Shown: positions 1 through 8,704 of the stretch, piece after piece
How the letters are laid out: each line of letters begins with the position of its first letter
How positions within the stretch are numbered: the first letter of the stretch is position 1
NCBI RefSeq assembly: GCF_023380205.1
Contig: NZ_CP093361.1
Span: forward strand, 930,001 to 994,000
Reading direction: 5' to 3'
Length of the DNA stretch: 64,000 nucleotides
From: Nicoliella spurrieriana
GTDB taxonomy: Bacteria; Bacillota; Bacilli; Lactobacillales; Lactobacillaceae
The notes under the pieces: generated by a model
What the model saw: only the letters and a program-made list of their open reading frames with translations
What the model was told of the DNA's origin: nothing
Databases searched by the model: none
Made by a program: the position numbers and the translations under genes

Positions 1-1
1 T

Positions 2-1267
2 AACTGGGACTTCCATCCGGAAGACACCATCGATTTAGCTGGCTATCACGTTTCTGAAATGCCGGTGATTAAGACCTTGAACGGACAACCAATGATGTTC
101 TTCATTGCCGGCAGTAAGGATTTTGAGGGGACGAAGAGCGGTAACTACGTAATCACGGGGGCGTTTAATACCGATGGCATCTTTGTTAAGACCCCTGAAT
201 CCAAGGTCACTAAATTAGATGACGGTTTCGATAGCTTTGCCGGCAACTACGCAAACCTTAGTTCTGACAAGCTAGTGTCCATGTCCTGGCTCGGTAATTG
301 GACGTATTCCCCGAACCTATTTAACTATCGCGATATTGATCACTTTGGGACCTATACGTTACCCCGGACGATTACCTATCAAAATGGGGATTTCTTAGTT
401 GACCCAATCGAGCCCAATTCAAAAGCGGTCGGGACCTACACCGTGAAGCCGAACACCAATTTTGCGGTCGGGACTGATAATAAGGTCGCTTTGAACTTCA
501 ATGGGGATCAAAAGGTGACCCTCTCCAGACAGGATGGGACGAAGAATAACGTTCAAATTAGTGTGACCGGGAATAAGTTAACGTTGACCAGAAATTGGGA
601 TATGAGTAAGACGATGAACAAAACGGTCACGGTGAATTTGAATTCGACCCCCAAGAATGCAGTTCTATACGTTGACAATAGTTCAATCGAACTCTACTTA
701 CCGGACCAACATAAGATGTATACGGTCATGACGCTTAGCTATAAGCAAAATAGTGGGTACCAAATGACCCTTTCGAATCGGGCAACGGTCAAGTACTCAA
801 CGTTCAACGTGAATTCACAAACGGTAACTGCTGATAATAAAACCACCTTGTTTGATGCTGCAAAGCAGCAATCACAAAAGCGGGTGAAGAGTTATCGTGA
901 TGAGTTGACCAAGACGTGGCAGGGGCAGTTAAATACTGCGAGCTACCGCAAAACGCTTGCTGCGGTGAACAAGCAATATGAGATTGCCATCACGGCACTC
1001 CGTGGTTCTAGTACGACGAATCAATTGATCAGTCGGGAGGGCCGGTTTAATAAATGGGCCAATCGATTAGTTGCTAAAATTGCCAAGGGGCTTAAGACGC
1101 TTAACCTTAAGAAGGGGACCCCGATTTATACCACGGCAAATGGCGCTCAATACAAACTAACTGCGAAGACCATGAAGAACACTCCGGTTCTAAAAGTGGT
1201 TACAAAGAATGGTCAGTACTGGTATCAAGTTAAAATTAACAACCAAATTGGCTACGTTGCATTATAA
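2..1267 (+). CDS. Secreted GH32 fructanase (levanase/inulinase-like), 5'-truncated by window edge
   Basis: The reading frame is open from base 2, so the ATG at 59 is internal and the gene begins outside the window. The visible part carries the late GH32 catalytic-domain signature: a GFDSFAGNYAN stretch, then SWLGNWTY and a TLPR segment, followed by the beta-sandwich module typical of GH32. These enzymes hydrolyse terminal fructosyl units of levan, inulin or sucrose. The nucleophile-Asp and acid/base-Glu motifs (WMNDPNG, ECPD) would lie upstream and are not seen. After the beta-sandwich come a basic linker and a C-terminal SH3-like domain of about 55 residues (LKKGTPIYTT to QIGYVAL), which suggests cell-wall retention of a secreted enzyme. 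A shared terminator follows. GH32 membership is fairly sure; exact substrate is not. Confidence 0.8.
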   Translation, partial: NWDFHPEDTIDLAGYHVSEMPVIKTLNGQPMMFFIAGSKDFEGTKSGNYVITGAFNTDGIFVKTPESKVTKLDDGFDSFAGNYANLSSDKLVSMSWLGNWTYSPNLFNYRDIDHFGTYTLPRTITYQNGDFLVDPIEPNSKAVGTYTVKPNTNFAVGTDNKVALNFNGDQKVTLSRQDGTKNNVQISVTGNKLTLTRNWDMSKTMNKTVTVNLNSTPKNAVLYVDNSSIELYLPDQHKMYTVMTLSYKQNSGYQMTLSNRATVKYSTFNVNSQTVTADNKTTLFDAAKQQSQKRVKSYRDELTKTWQGQLNTASYRKTLAAVNKQYEIAITALRGSSTTNQLISREGRFNKWANRLVAKIAKGLKTLNLKKGTPIYTTANGAQYKLTAKTMKNTPVLKVVTKNGQYWYQVKINNQIGYVAL

Positions 1268-1275
1268 TGAAAATA

Positions 1276-1316
1276 AAAACGTCCGCTGTGCATTTTTAGC
1301 ACAACGGGCGTTTTTT
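1276..1316. terminator. Bidirectional terminator between GH32 gene and pepI
   Basis: Stem AACGtCCGcTGTGC / GCACAaCGGgCGTT with a short loop, flanked by A-run on the left and T-run on the right, so it can serve both convergent genes. Confidence 0.85.
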
Positions 1317-1326
1317 AGGATGTTAA

Positions 1327-2238
1327 TTATTGATTAAACGTGCCATCTTCAACGGAGCGAATGAAGTCAGCCAGGTGCTTATAATACACCGGTGCATTAT
1401 CGATCATGTGGTGGTGGCCACCCTCTGGAGTGGAAACGAATTGGGCGTTTGGAATCATTTTAGCCATCCGTTTGCCGGTCTCAATGGGCATTGATTCGTG
1501 TTCACCAAATGTGACCAGGGTCGGAACGTGGTTATCCTTTAAATGGTCAGTATTATGCCATTCACCCAATTTACCGGTAATCACGAATTCATTATCACCT
1601 TGAAAGGCGTTGTAAATGGTCTGATTGGAAGTGTCGACCAAGTGAGAAATGGCAGGGGGCTGCTTCCGGTCAATGTAGCCACGGTTCAATTGGTCAACGT
1701 CCTTTTGGTAGCGCTCATTAGCGTAGTCATTTTCAGCCTCGCACTTTTGCATGAATGCTAATTCAGTGGCGGAAAATTCACGCTCCCGAATCTGGTTCAA
1801 ATGCTTAGTATAGTCGTCGATATCATCGACCATGGATGAAATGATGGCCCCCTTGAGGTGTTGACCAAATTGTTGGGCGTAGAGCTGGACTAATAAACCG
1901 CCCCACGATTGACCAATTAAGTAGAAGTGGTCGATGCCCAGCTTTTGACGCACCTCATCGACTTCGTTTAAGAAGTAATCATAAGTTAGGACCTTTTTGG
2001 CCACTTCTGGATCGTCAAAGTCCGGTGTATCAGAGTACCATGACCCTAACTGGTCGTACATGTGGACTTGGACATCTAAGCCCTGTTTTTTTAATTGTGC
2101 AGCGGTATCCTCCCAGTATTCGTGGTTGCCGCCTGGGCCACCGTGCAGTGCTAGTAAGTGAATTGGACCGGTCCCTTCGGTGTGGGTCCAAAGATGATAA
2201 CCGTTGTCTAAGGTGATGATCTTGGTTCCTGGTTTCAT
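1327..2238 (-). CDS. pepI: Proline iminopeptidase (alpha/beta hydrolase, family S33)
   Basis: Releases N-terminal proline from peptides in the cytoplasm. The 303-residue length fits lactobacillus PepI. Visible signatures: oxyanion-hole motif HGGPGG (about residues 32-37), nucleophile elbow GQSWGG (Ser about 111), and a C-terminal EGGHHH segment that supplies the catalytic His (about 275). No signal peptide. The longer frame begins at a TTG at 2244, but the ATG at 2238 has a GGGG-type SD at good distance and was chosen. It lies 46 bases after pepX on the same strand with no terminator between, so the two probably share a transcript. Together they handle proline-containing peptides that other aminopeptidases stall on. 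Family sure; strict substrate range inferred. Confidence 0.88.
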   Translation of the reverse strand: MKPGTKIITLDNGYHLWTHTEGTGPIHLLALHGGPGGNHEYWEDTAAQLKKQGLDVQVHMYDQLGSWYSDTPDFDDPEVAKKVLTYDYFLNEVDEVRQKLGIDHFYLIGQSWGGLLVQLYAQQFGQHLKGAIISSMVDDIDDYTKHLNQIREREFSATELAFMQKCEAENDYANERYQKDVDQLNRGYIDRKQPPAISHLVDTSNQTIYNAFQGDNEFVITGKLGEWHNTDHLKDNHVPTLVTFGEHESMPIETGKRMAKMIPNAQFVSTPEGGHHHMIDNAPVYYKHLADFIRSVEDGTFNQ

Positions 2239-2284
2239 ATGCAAATCCCCATTTCTAATTATTTAATAATTATCTTACCACTTT

Positions 2285-4726
2285 TTAATCTGGATTGTGA
2301 AGCAATGGAATTGTGAATGATGATTGAGTGGTGTTCAAGTGGTAGGTGACCCCCATGGTCCCCCGCACGGTCATTGCAAGGTCGGTCGCATAGATGACTA
2401 GGACTAATTGCCGGCCCGCCGGTAGGGTATAAAAGGTGGGTTGGAGTTCAAACGAGAGGTCGTAGTATTGATTGGGCTCTAACTCGTTGACCCGGTAGCT
2501 ATTCTGACGGTTCTGCATGTTCAAATGCCCGATTGAAATCATTTTGGATGGACTCGGATTGGCCTGCAGGGTAAATTCCTTGAGGCTATCCTTAGTCCAT
2601 TGGTAGCCCGCGTTGATTGCATTGGGGGCTAGCACCGAGGGACTAACGTTTAAACGCTTGGCATCCCCATAGTCAATTAACATGGCACTGACTAGGCCAA
2701 CGTTATGGTCGCTAGCCATGGTCAGGTCGACTTTGACCTTCCCGTCAATCGTAATCGGATGGTCCAACGGCTTTGTCTTAAAGATTAAGCGCGTTGATTC
2801 AATTGGCGAATTTGGATTGTTAACCAAGTCGTTAAACCATTCATCGTATTGGCCACTGCTTTCATGCTTAGTGTATTGGCTCAATTGCTCGTGGCTCAGT
2901 TGATCCAAAAACGCGGGCGTTGCTTGGTCGAATGGCTGCTGCAATGCCTTAGCATCGTTTAGTTGAATCGTCTTAGAATGACTGGTTCCCCAATCGGCTG
3001 GCAGTTGCCACGTCCCCGGGTTCACATTATCCTGGATGGTAACTGGCGGAATTAAATCGTTGGCGTGGTTATCGATGCCTAATAATTTATTTGATAACCA
3101 TAGGTTCATCATGTCAGTAAAATCAAGTGATTGAAAGTTATTGATGTAGATGTGTTGGCCCTGGTGTAAGAATAACTTGGTCGTCACCGGCACGCTTTTT
3201 AATGCCTGGTAGAGGTTATAGACATTGCGGGGCTTTACGTTCCAGTCGTTTAAACCGTGGACGAGCACCATATCGGCCTTGATGTTAGCAACTGCTTTAA
3301 GGTAATTGCGGGCGTCCCAGAATTGATTATAGTTACCACTTCGACGATCTTGGTGACTGGTAATGGCTGCCAGTTGTTGGTCCCACTTGGCTTTGATGCG
3401 ATGATAGTCACCAGCTCGTTGTTCCCGGCTGAACGTTTCTTCGGCCAAGACGTCGGCATCTTCACCTTGAAACCCACCTGGAGCTACTACTAGCCCGTTT
3501 TCGCGGTAGTAGTCGTACCAACTGGAAATGGCAGCTTCTGAGATGCAGGTCTTAAGCCCCGCCACGCCGGTAGTGGCCGCCGCCGTCTGCAGCGTTCCTA
3601 AGTAGGAGCGGCCGGTCATTGCGACATTGTGGTTTGACCACCAGGCCGTGATTTTAACGTCACCGTTGCGATTGGTAAAGGCGGTGCGCTTGCCGGCTAG
3701 CCATTCAATAATGGCGGTTGCTGACAGGGTCTCAGCCGGATCACCAGTGGTGCGGAGACCATCCGAATCCTTGGTCCCGACCCCCGCGGAATAGACGACC
3801 GCAAATCCCCGGGCTAAGAAGTAGTTGTTTAACGTGTAGCCCCAGCCATTTTGAAAGTGCTCTTCAGCGTGGGTGGCAGTCTTGCCATTACCGGTCCGTT
3901 TGGCTGGCAGGTTACCCGGTTGGTAGTGGCTTTCGACGTCAGAATAGCTAAATTGATTCGGTTCCTTATGGGCGATTGGGTGGTCAACATTGTGGGTCAA
4001 CTGCGCCCCTGCAATATCATTGGTCCCCTGATCATACGGACTGGCGGTGAAGAGGACCGAGACCTTGAGGCCGGCTTCAGTCTCAGCCGGTCGAATAACG
4101 TGGGCCATCAAGAGGTCGCGTTTGCCATCATGGTCGGTATCTAAATCAGATTCCACGTAGACGACCTCCCGAATCAAATGGTCGGTGTTAAAGACCGCTT
4201 GGGTCTTACCGTTGAAGATTAACGGCTGCTTTAAGTCACTAAATTGGGCAAAGTAGCCGTTGGCAGCCAGGTCATCTAAAAGGGTTTGGCCGAACTTAGT
4301 GTGGGTATTTAATAGGAGGTACCATGCTCTCAACACATCTTCGGCTTCAAACGTGGTCTTGGCGCCATCGTAAATGGGCAGCTGAAATTGTTGCCACGTG
4401 GTGATGGGATCGCTCAACTTAAAATCCTCGTTGGTTTGAAAATGGAGCAATTGGAGGGCGAGGTTATAAAATTGGGTCCGCTCCACCGATTGATGCTCCT
4501 TGAAAAAGGCCCGGGCATCCTGGTGGTCATCAACCATTAAATCGGCCAGGGCAATTTCCTTACTGGCGTCACTGCGGTAGTTCACAAGCGTGCGTTTGAT
4601 TAGGTCCTTGAGCAGCTCATCAGCTGGGAGCTGTTCATTACTAGCGTCTAAAAAGCGGGTGGTGGTTAGTTCCGCGACGATCTGTGGTAATTCAGTCGGA
4701 ACGAATGCAAATTGATGGTTTTTCAT
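2285..4726 (-). CDS. pepX: Xaa-Pro dipeptidyl-peptidase (family S15)
   Basis: Removes X-Pro dipeptides from the N-terminus of oligopeptides. Start set at 4726, where an AGGAGGTT SD stands directly upstream; the longer frame to 4873 would add 49 residues of hydrophobic out-of-family sequence and run into the divergent Nudix gene. The resulting 813 residues match lactobacillus PepX (about 790-800). Catalytic Ser is in GRSYLGT (about residue 374), Asp in HGLNDWNVKP (about 494), His in HQGQHIY (about 525). Organisation is N-terminal helical dimerisation domain, alpha/beta hydrolase core, and C-terminal jelly-roll. Acts with PepI, PepQ and the Opp importer of this window in peptide use. Very secure. 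Confidence 0.97.
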   Translation of the reverse strand: MKNHQFAFVPTELPQIVAELTTTRFLDASNEQLPADELLKDLIKRTLVNYRSDASKEIALADLMVDDHQDARAFFKEHQSVERTQFYNLALQLLHFQTNEDFKLSDPITTWQQFQLPIYDGAKTTFEAEDVLRAWYLLLNTHTKFGQTLLDDLAANGYFAQFSDLKQPLIFNGKTQAVFNTDHLIREVVYVESDLDTDHDGKRDLLMAHVIRPAETEAGLKVSVLFTASPYDQGTNDIAGAQLTHNVDHPIAHKEPNQFSYSDVESHYQPGNLPAKRTGNGKTATHAEEHFQNGWGYTLNNYFLARGFAVVYSAGVGTKDSDGLRTTGDPAETLSATAIIEWLAGKRTAFTNRNGDVKITAWWSNHNVAMTGRSYLGTLQTAAATTGVAGLKTCISEAAISSWYDYYRENGLVVAPGGFQGEDADVLAEETFSREQRAGDYHRIKAKWDQQLAAITSHQDRRSGNYNQFWDARNYLKAVANIKADMVLVHGLNDWNVKPRNVYNLYQALKSVPVTTKLFLHQGQHIYINNFQSLDFTDMMNLWLSNKLLGIDNHANDLIPPVTIQDNVNPGTWQLPADWGTSHSKTIQLNDAKALQQPFDQATPAFLDQLSHEQLSQYTKHESSGQYDEWFNDLVNNPNSPIESTRLIFKTKPLDHPITIDGKVKVDLTMASDHNVGLVSAMLIDYGDAKRLNVSPSVLAPNAINAGYQWTKDSLKEFTLQANPSPSKMISIGHLNMQNRQNSYRVNELEPNQYYDLSFELQPTFYTLPAGRQLVLVIYATDLAMTVRGTMGVTYHLNTTQSSFTIPLLHNPD

Positions 4727-4820
4727 AAAAAACCTCCTATGATTTGTTATAATTAAAATGATAGTTAATAAAATTATGGAACGAAATACCAAAAATAACA
4801 ATTGAAAGGGTCGATAATTT

Positions 4821-5231
4821 ATGAAAACTGAACTAGATGGTGGCGCAATCGTATACCGAATGGTAGCAGGCACTCCTGAATACCTCCTATTAAAAAGTGC
4901 GACTAGTGACTTTTGGGGCTTTCCAAAGGGGCATCTAGAGGGATCAGAAAGCTATGAAGATGCTGCCATTCGTGAGACAAAGGAAGAAACTAACTTAGCA
5001 ATCAAATTGGATTTGAATTTTGACCATAATTTGGATTACGATATGAATAATGGACACCACAAGACCGTTAAGTTCTTCGCTGCAAGGGTTCCTGAAGATG
5101 CAATCGTCACTAGACAGGTTGCTGAAATTAGTAACTACGGTTGGTTTGATTTCGAACGGGCTCGCAAACAATTAACGTTTGATAATTTAAAAGCGCTATT
5201 GGATGCTGCTAACCAATATCTAACTAATTAA
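4821..5231 (+). CDS. Nudix hydrolase, Ap4A-hydrolase-like
   Basis: Small 136-residue Nudix protein. The Nudix box runs from about residue 37: GHLEGSESYEDAAIRETKEE, matching the pattern G-x5-E-x7-REUxEExGU except that the usual Gly near the end is Asn (EETNL). Phe-Pro-Lys before the box and the overall length resemble asymmetric diadenosine tetraphosphate hydrolases (bis(5'-nucleosyl)-tetraphosphatase), which clear Ap4A. SD GAAAGGG lies upstream of the ATG. It is divergent from pepX and is followed 13 bases later by a guanylate-kinase-like gene, so a nucleotide-metabolism pair is likely. Family secure; substrate is inference. Confidence 0.85.
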   Translation: MKTELDGGAIVYRMVAGTPEYLLLKSATSDFWGFPKGHLEGSESYEDAAIRETKEETNLAIKLDLNFDHNLDYDMNNGHHKTVKFFAARVPEDAIVTRQVAEISNYGWFDFERARKQLTFDNLKALLDAANQYLTN

Positions 5232-5244
5232 TGGGTGGATGGCT

Positions 5245-5826
5245 ATGAAAAAAATGGTGCTAGTAATTACGGGAGCCGCAGGAAGTGGCAAAACAACGAT
5301 TTGTAAATATATTTGTGCAAAATACCACCTCCCAAAGGTGGTTACCCACACGACCAGGGCACCACGGCAGGGTGAACACGATGGAATTGATTACTACTTC
5401 GAAAGTGATGCTAGTTTTGCCCAGAAGCACTTCTTAGAATCAGTTCATTATTCGGGTGCTCAGTACGGCTCTTCGATCGAGGGATTAGAGGCGGCTTGGC
5501 AGACAGCCCCTCTGGCATGCATCGTCTTGGACACCAAGGGAGCGCTAGCCTACCAACGAGCGCTTAGTGACCAGGTCCTTACGATCTATTTAACCGTTGA
5601 TGTTGGTAAGGATAGTGCCGCTGCCCTGCGGAAACGAATGGAAGCCCGCGGTGATGATCCGGAAAAAATTGCCAAGCGGATGCAAAGTGCTGAAAATAAA
5701 CGTGATCAACAAATCCCGCAGGAATTGATGGGGCATGCCACCATTATCAAGAACAATGATCTGCCCACTGCCCACCGCGATGTTGATGCCTTTATGGCGA
5801 CGGTGATTGCTAAGTTGAAAAGTTAA
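5245..5826 (+). CDS. Guanylate kinase-like P-loop NMP kinase
   Basis: About 193 residues. P-loop GAAGSGKTT at residues 10-18, then the guanylate-kinase hallmark THTTRAPRQGEHDGIDYYF, where the TTRxPRxGExDGxDYxF pattern binds GMP, then a lid segment rich in Arg (RKRMEARGDDPEKIAKRM). Catalyses ATP-dependent phosphorylation of GMP to GDP if canonical. An ATG at 5239 is in frame but sits too close to the GGGTGG SD; the ATG at 5245 has better spacing. Many lactobacilli have a separate housekeeping gmk beside rpoZ/priA, so this may be a paralog. Probably cotranscribed with the Nudix gene. No hairpin with a T-run follows. Confidence 0.8.
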   Translation: MKKMVLVITGAAGSGKTTICKYICAKYHLPKVVTHTTRAPRQGEHDGIDYYFESDASFAQKHFLESVHYSGAQYGSSIEGLEAAWQTAPLACIVLDTKGALAYQRALSDQVLTIYLTVDVGKDSAAALRKRMEARGDDPEKIAKRMQSAENKRDQQIPQELMGHATIIKNNDLPTAHRDVDAFMATVIAKLKS

Positions 5827-5842
5827 TAATCTTTAATGCTTA

Positions 5843-5873
5843 CTTAACAAATCCTTTATAATCATTTGTTAAG
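5843..5873. promoter_or_regulatory. 10-bp perfect palindrome enclosing a -10 box (candidate operator)
   Basis: CTTAACAAAT and its exact inverted copy ATTTGTTAAG flank an 11-base spacer that contains TATAAT (5857-5862). There is no following T-run, so it does not look like a terminator. It precedes the Ser-rich/membrane gene pair and could be an operator over that promoter. No good -35 box is visible. Confidence 0.45.
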
Positions 5874-5914
5874 CTTAGTGGTATTAATTTGAACCAAGAT
5901 CGGGATGAATGTGA

Positions 5915-6382
5915 ATGGATAAACGAATTCCGCCAATCATTACACCGTTTGCAATTCTATCAATTGCATTGACGATGAGTGCGGTCAATATCGTAAATAA
6001 TAAGGTAACCCATACTAACGAGGGGGCTCCCGTGCGGACCACTGATGTTAGTGCTGGGTTTAATAAGACTAGCGCCTCCAGTAAGGCTAGTAGTGACTCT
6101 AAGTCTGATCCTAAGGATAAGGACTCCAGTAGCTCTGATGCTAGCAGCAAGGATAGTAGCTCGGATAGCGCTAGTTCTGATAATACTAGTCACCGAAACG
6201 ACTCCAGTAATGATAACAACAGTCAAAAAACGAGTAGCAGTGAAAGTCACAGTACTGAAAGCTCCCAAGCTAGTTCTAGTAGTGACAAACAGACCGAAGA
6301 TAGCAGCAGTAGCAGTAGTAATAACGATACTGATAATACGCAATCTTCCAGTAGTAGTACCGACCAAAACAATGATAATTAG
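5915..6382 (+). CDS. Ser/Asp-rich low-complexity protein with N-terminal membrane segment, unknown function
   Basis: 155 residues. The first 12 or so are followed by one hydrophobic helix (ITPFAILSIALTMSAVNIV), then a short linker, then about 110 residues made almost only of Ser, Asp, Asn, Lys, Thr and Gln (SSS, DSSS and SDSKSD patterns). It has no LPxTG motif. The layout suggests a single-pass or secreted protein with an extended hydrophilic tail outside the cell. The SD is weak (GGGATG upstream). It lies 14 bases before the next membrane-protein gene behind a palindrome, so the two are probably one unit. I do not recognise a family; composition alone gives no function. Confidence 0.6.
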   Translation: MDKRIPPIITPFAILSIALTMSAVNIVNNKVTHTNEGAPVRTTDVSAGFNKTSASSKASSDSKSDPKDKDSSSSDASSKDSSSDSASSDNTSHRNDSSNDNNSQKTSSSESHSTESSQASSSSDKQTEDSSSSSSNNDTDNTQSSSSSTDQNNDN

Positions 6383-6396
6383 GGGGATGAAAATTA

Positions 6397-7230
6397 ATGT
6401 TTACGTTTTTAGACGCAGTCAATCAATACCTGGGTTACATTAATTTTAGTCCCAAACTAAAGGGGCGCATCTACACCATTGTCGGTGGGGTGGCAACCGC
6501 CTACTTACTATATGCAGGCGTCCGCTTCATTTTAAACGGGGTATTATTACAGGGCGCCCTCTTCTTAGTGGTCGGGTTATTATTACTGTACTTTTTATTC
6601 TTAAACGTGGTGTATTTCTTTACCCAACGGAAGGCGCCGTTTGATATCTCACCCAAAATTGAAAAGTTATTTCGAATCAAGCCCCGCCAACCTGAATCGG
6701 GCGTTTCGATTAAGCCGGTCATTGATGATATTCAAAATCCACGCAAGATTCCGTTGGATGGCTTTTACGATCCCAAACGCGTATTACCAGCAAAGGTGCT
6801 TAGTAGCGATGCTGAATTGAAAAACATTGATATGATTGCGCATGATATGTTAACGAATGCGTTAATGACTGACAATTACGCGGGACTTAGTGAACATGAG
6901 TTAACTAACTACCTAGCCCAAAGTCGGAAGCCGGCATATGCAATCTGTGCTGGAGCGATGATTCCCCACTTCAATTTAAAGTTAGAAGCGGGTCAATATG
7001 TAGCATACGCTGGAATTAACCAGGCCCACTTACTGCGGGTCGGGGTGGTCCAACGGGTCGGACTGCAATCGGTACAAAGCATCAGTGCCACCCGGATTCA
7101 TTTATTTGCCGCTGCCGCAATTATGGTCGGGGGAAATTCCAAAATGAATGGCCGGGCCGGGACCGTTGAACAACCACAAGCATACCGGATTCAAATGCGG
7201 ATTGCATTCAAACAAAATGAAAAGGCTTAA
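6397..7230 (+). CDS. Two-TM conserved membrane protein, unknown function
   Basis: 277 residues. Two adjacent membrane helices are visible (about residues 25-45 and 52-76: YTIVGGVATAYLLYAGVRFI and the following LLLL-rich segment), then a soluble part of about 190 residues with a basic proline-rich linker (KIEKLFRIKPRQPESG). It resembles a family of uncharacterised Lactobacillaceae membrane proteins; I cannot name it with certainty. SD AGGGGG stands about 10 bases upstream of the ATG. It follows the Ser-rich membrane protein gene and its stop codon lies inside the shared terminator. No enzymatic motif is seen. Confidence 0.75.
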   Translation: MFTFLDAVNQYLGYINFSPKLKGRIYTIVGGVATAYLLYAGVRFILNGVLLQGALFLVVGLLLLYFLFLNVVYFFTQRKAPFDISPKIEKLFRIKPRQPESGVSIKPVIDDIQNPRKIPLDGFYDPKRVLPAKVLSSDAELKNIDMIAHDMLTNALMTDNYAGLSEHELTNYLAQSRKPAYAICAGAMIPHFNLKLEAGQYVAYAGINQAHLLRVGVVQRVGLQSVQSISATRIHLFAAAAIMVGGNSKMNGRAGTVEQPQAYRIQMRIAFKQNEKA

Positions 7231-7261
7231 TGACCGGAGATCCGGTCACTAAGCCTTTTTT
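7220..7261. terminator. Bidirectional terminator, membrane gene / hflX
   Basis: Long stem AAAGGCTTA-TGACCGG / CCGGTCA-TAAGCCTTTTT; the left arm contains the stop codon of the upstream gene. Convergent genes meet here. Confidence 0.9.
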
Positions 7262-7267
7262 GATGCG

Positions 7268-8539
7268 CTAATCTTGGATGTAGGTTTCGAACCGCCCAAC
7301 TTCACTTGCTGGTAGTTCGACGGTCAATTGGGTCCCCGCATCAACATAGGCGGTGTTTAAAACGGTGGCGCGTTCGTTTAACTCTGAAACGACTTGGCCG
7401 TCACTAAATGGGACTAATAATTCCTTAGTGACGTAGTTCTTAAAGACGTTTTCCTTAATCAATTCGACCAGGGCGTCAATCGATTTTTCGTCATTGGCGG
7501 CCATGATTAAATTCTGGCCCTCACGGAACGGATAGCGGCTATCGGTTAAATCAGCCTTATTCATGATGGTAACCATCGGAATTTCGGGAACACCGATTTC
7601 CTCCAATGTCGATTGGGTGGTGTCCATCATTAATTGCCGATCTGAATCAGAAAAATCAACGACCTGGACCAACAAATCGGCACTAGCGGCCTCCGCCAAC
7701 GTTGAACGAAAGGCACTGACTAGTTGGTGGGGGAGTTTGCTGACGAAGCCGACAGTATCACTGATCAGCAGTTGCTTATGGTCCTTGAATACCAACCGCC
7801 GCACGCTAGTGTCAAGGGTTGCGAACAGCATGTTTTTGACCATCACCTGCTTATCCTGATCCCCAAACCGAGCCAATAATTGGTTCATGATTGTGGATTT
7901 ACCAGCATTGGTATATCCAACTAGGGCAATCGTTGGGATTTGATTGGCATCCCGTTGCTTGCGTTGGGTTTGATCCGATTTTTTAATTTGTTTGAGCTCG
8001 TGTTTGATATGCGAAATCCGATTTTGGATGACCCGCCGATTCAATTCGTATTGTGACTCCCCGGCCCCCCGGCTGGTAAAGCCGCCCCCACCGGCACCGG
8101 TTTGTTGGTCGAGCCGTTGGCTAGCACTGGTGTGCAACCGGGGGAGTTGGTATTGTAGTTTGGCTAATTCAACTTGTAATCTAGCTTCGTGGGTCCGAGC
8201 CCGATTTGCAAAGATTTCTAAAATTAATCCGGTCCGGTCAATGATCTTGGCTTTCGTTCGTTTTTCTAGGTTTCTGATTTGACTAGGGCTGAGTTCGTCG
8301 TTAATTATGACCGTTTCCACGCCATCATCGGCCAGGATGGTCGCTAGTTCTTCGACCTTCCCCTTGCCAAAGTAAGTAGCAGCATCCCGATGGTCGGTTT
8401 TTTGAACCAGGGATTCAACGACGGTCATCTGATTTGCGGTTGCGAGGTTATTTAATTCGGCCATTGAGTAATCAAAATGGTCGTCTTTAATATTAAGTCC
8501 GGCGGTAATGACCGGGGTCAAAGCTTGTTCTTCGTTCAT
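7268..8539 (-). CDS. hflX: GTPase HflX, ribosome-associated
   Basis: 423 residues. HflX N-terminal domain with the glycine-rich linker GAGGGGFTSRGAGESQYE (about 148-165), then a G domain: P-loop GYTNAGKS (about 208-215), G3 DTVGF, G4 NKAD. HflX binds the 50S subunit and rescues or splits stalled and heat-damaged ribosomes. The linker conforms to the GPGE/GAGESQ signature that separates HflX from other Obg-HflX GTPases. SD TAGGAGA before the ATG. Single gene between two divergent/convergent neighbours; an intergenic region of 165 bases separates it from pepQ. Secure. Confidence 0.96.
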   Translation of the reverse strand: MNEEQALTPVITAGLNIKDDHFDYSMAELNNLATANQMTVVESLVQKTDHRDAATYFGKGKVEELATILADDGVETVIINDELSPSQIRNLEKRTKAKIIDRTGLILEIFANRARTHEARLQVELAKLQYQLPRLHTSASQRLDQQTGAGGGGFTSRGAGESQYELNRRVIQNRISHIKHELKQIKKSDQTQRKQRDANQIPTIALVGYTNAGKSTIMNQLLARFGDQDKQVMVKNMLFATLDTSVRRLVFKDHKQLLISDTVGFVSKLPHQLVSAFRSTLAEAASADLLVQVVDFSDSDRQLMMDTTQSTLEEIGVPEIPMVTIMNKADLTDSRYPFREGQNLIMAANDEKSIDALVELIKENVFKNYVTKELLVPFSDGQVVSELNERATVLNTAYVDAGTQLTVELPASEVGRFETYIQD

Positions 8540-8638
8540 TCAAAGTCTCCTAATTTAAGTAATTATTTCTATTTTAATCCATTTACCGTTAAATTCCTAA
8601 CCATCCATGCCAGATTAATTTTAAATGTGAAATTGCGG

Positions 8639-8667
8639 TTGCTTTTAATTGAAAATTAATTTAAGAT
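8639..8667 (+). promoter_or_regulatory. Promoter for pepQ-oppA
   Basis: TTGCTT, 17-base spacer, TAAGAT; starts about 38 bases ahead of the pepQ ATG. Confidence 0.65.
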
Positions 8668-8704
8668 GGAAAGCAATTGGTTTAGAAGGTGAGGTGAGAT
8701 ACAG

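Noticed and set aside
1406-2216. Plus-strand frames within pepI
   Set aside because: Shadows of the real gene on the other strand.
4727-4873. N-terminal 49-residue extension of PepX
   Set aside because: No SD; the internal ATG has AGGAGG and matches the family start.
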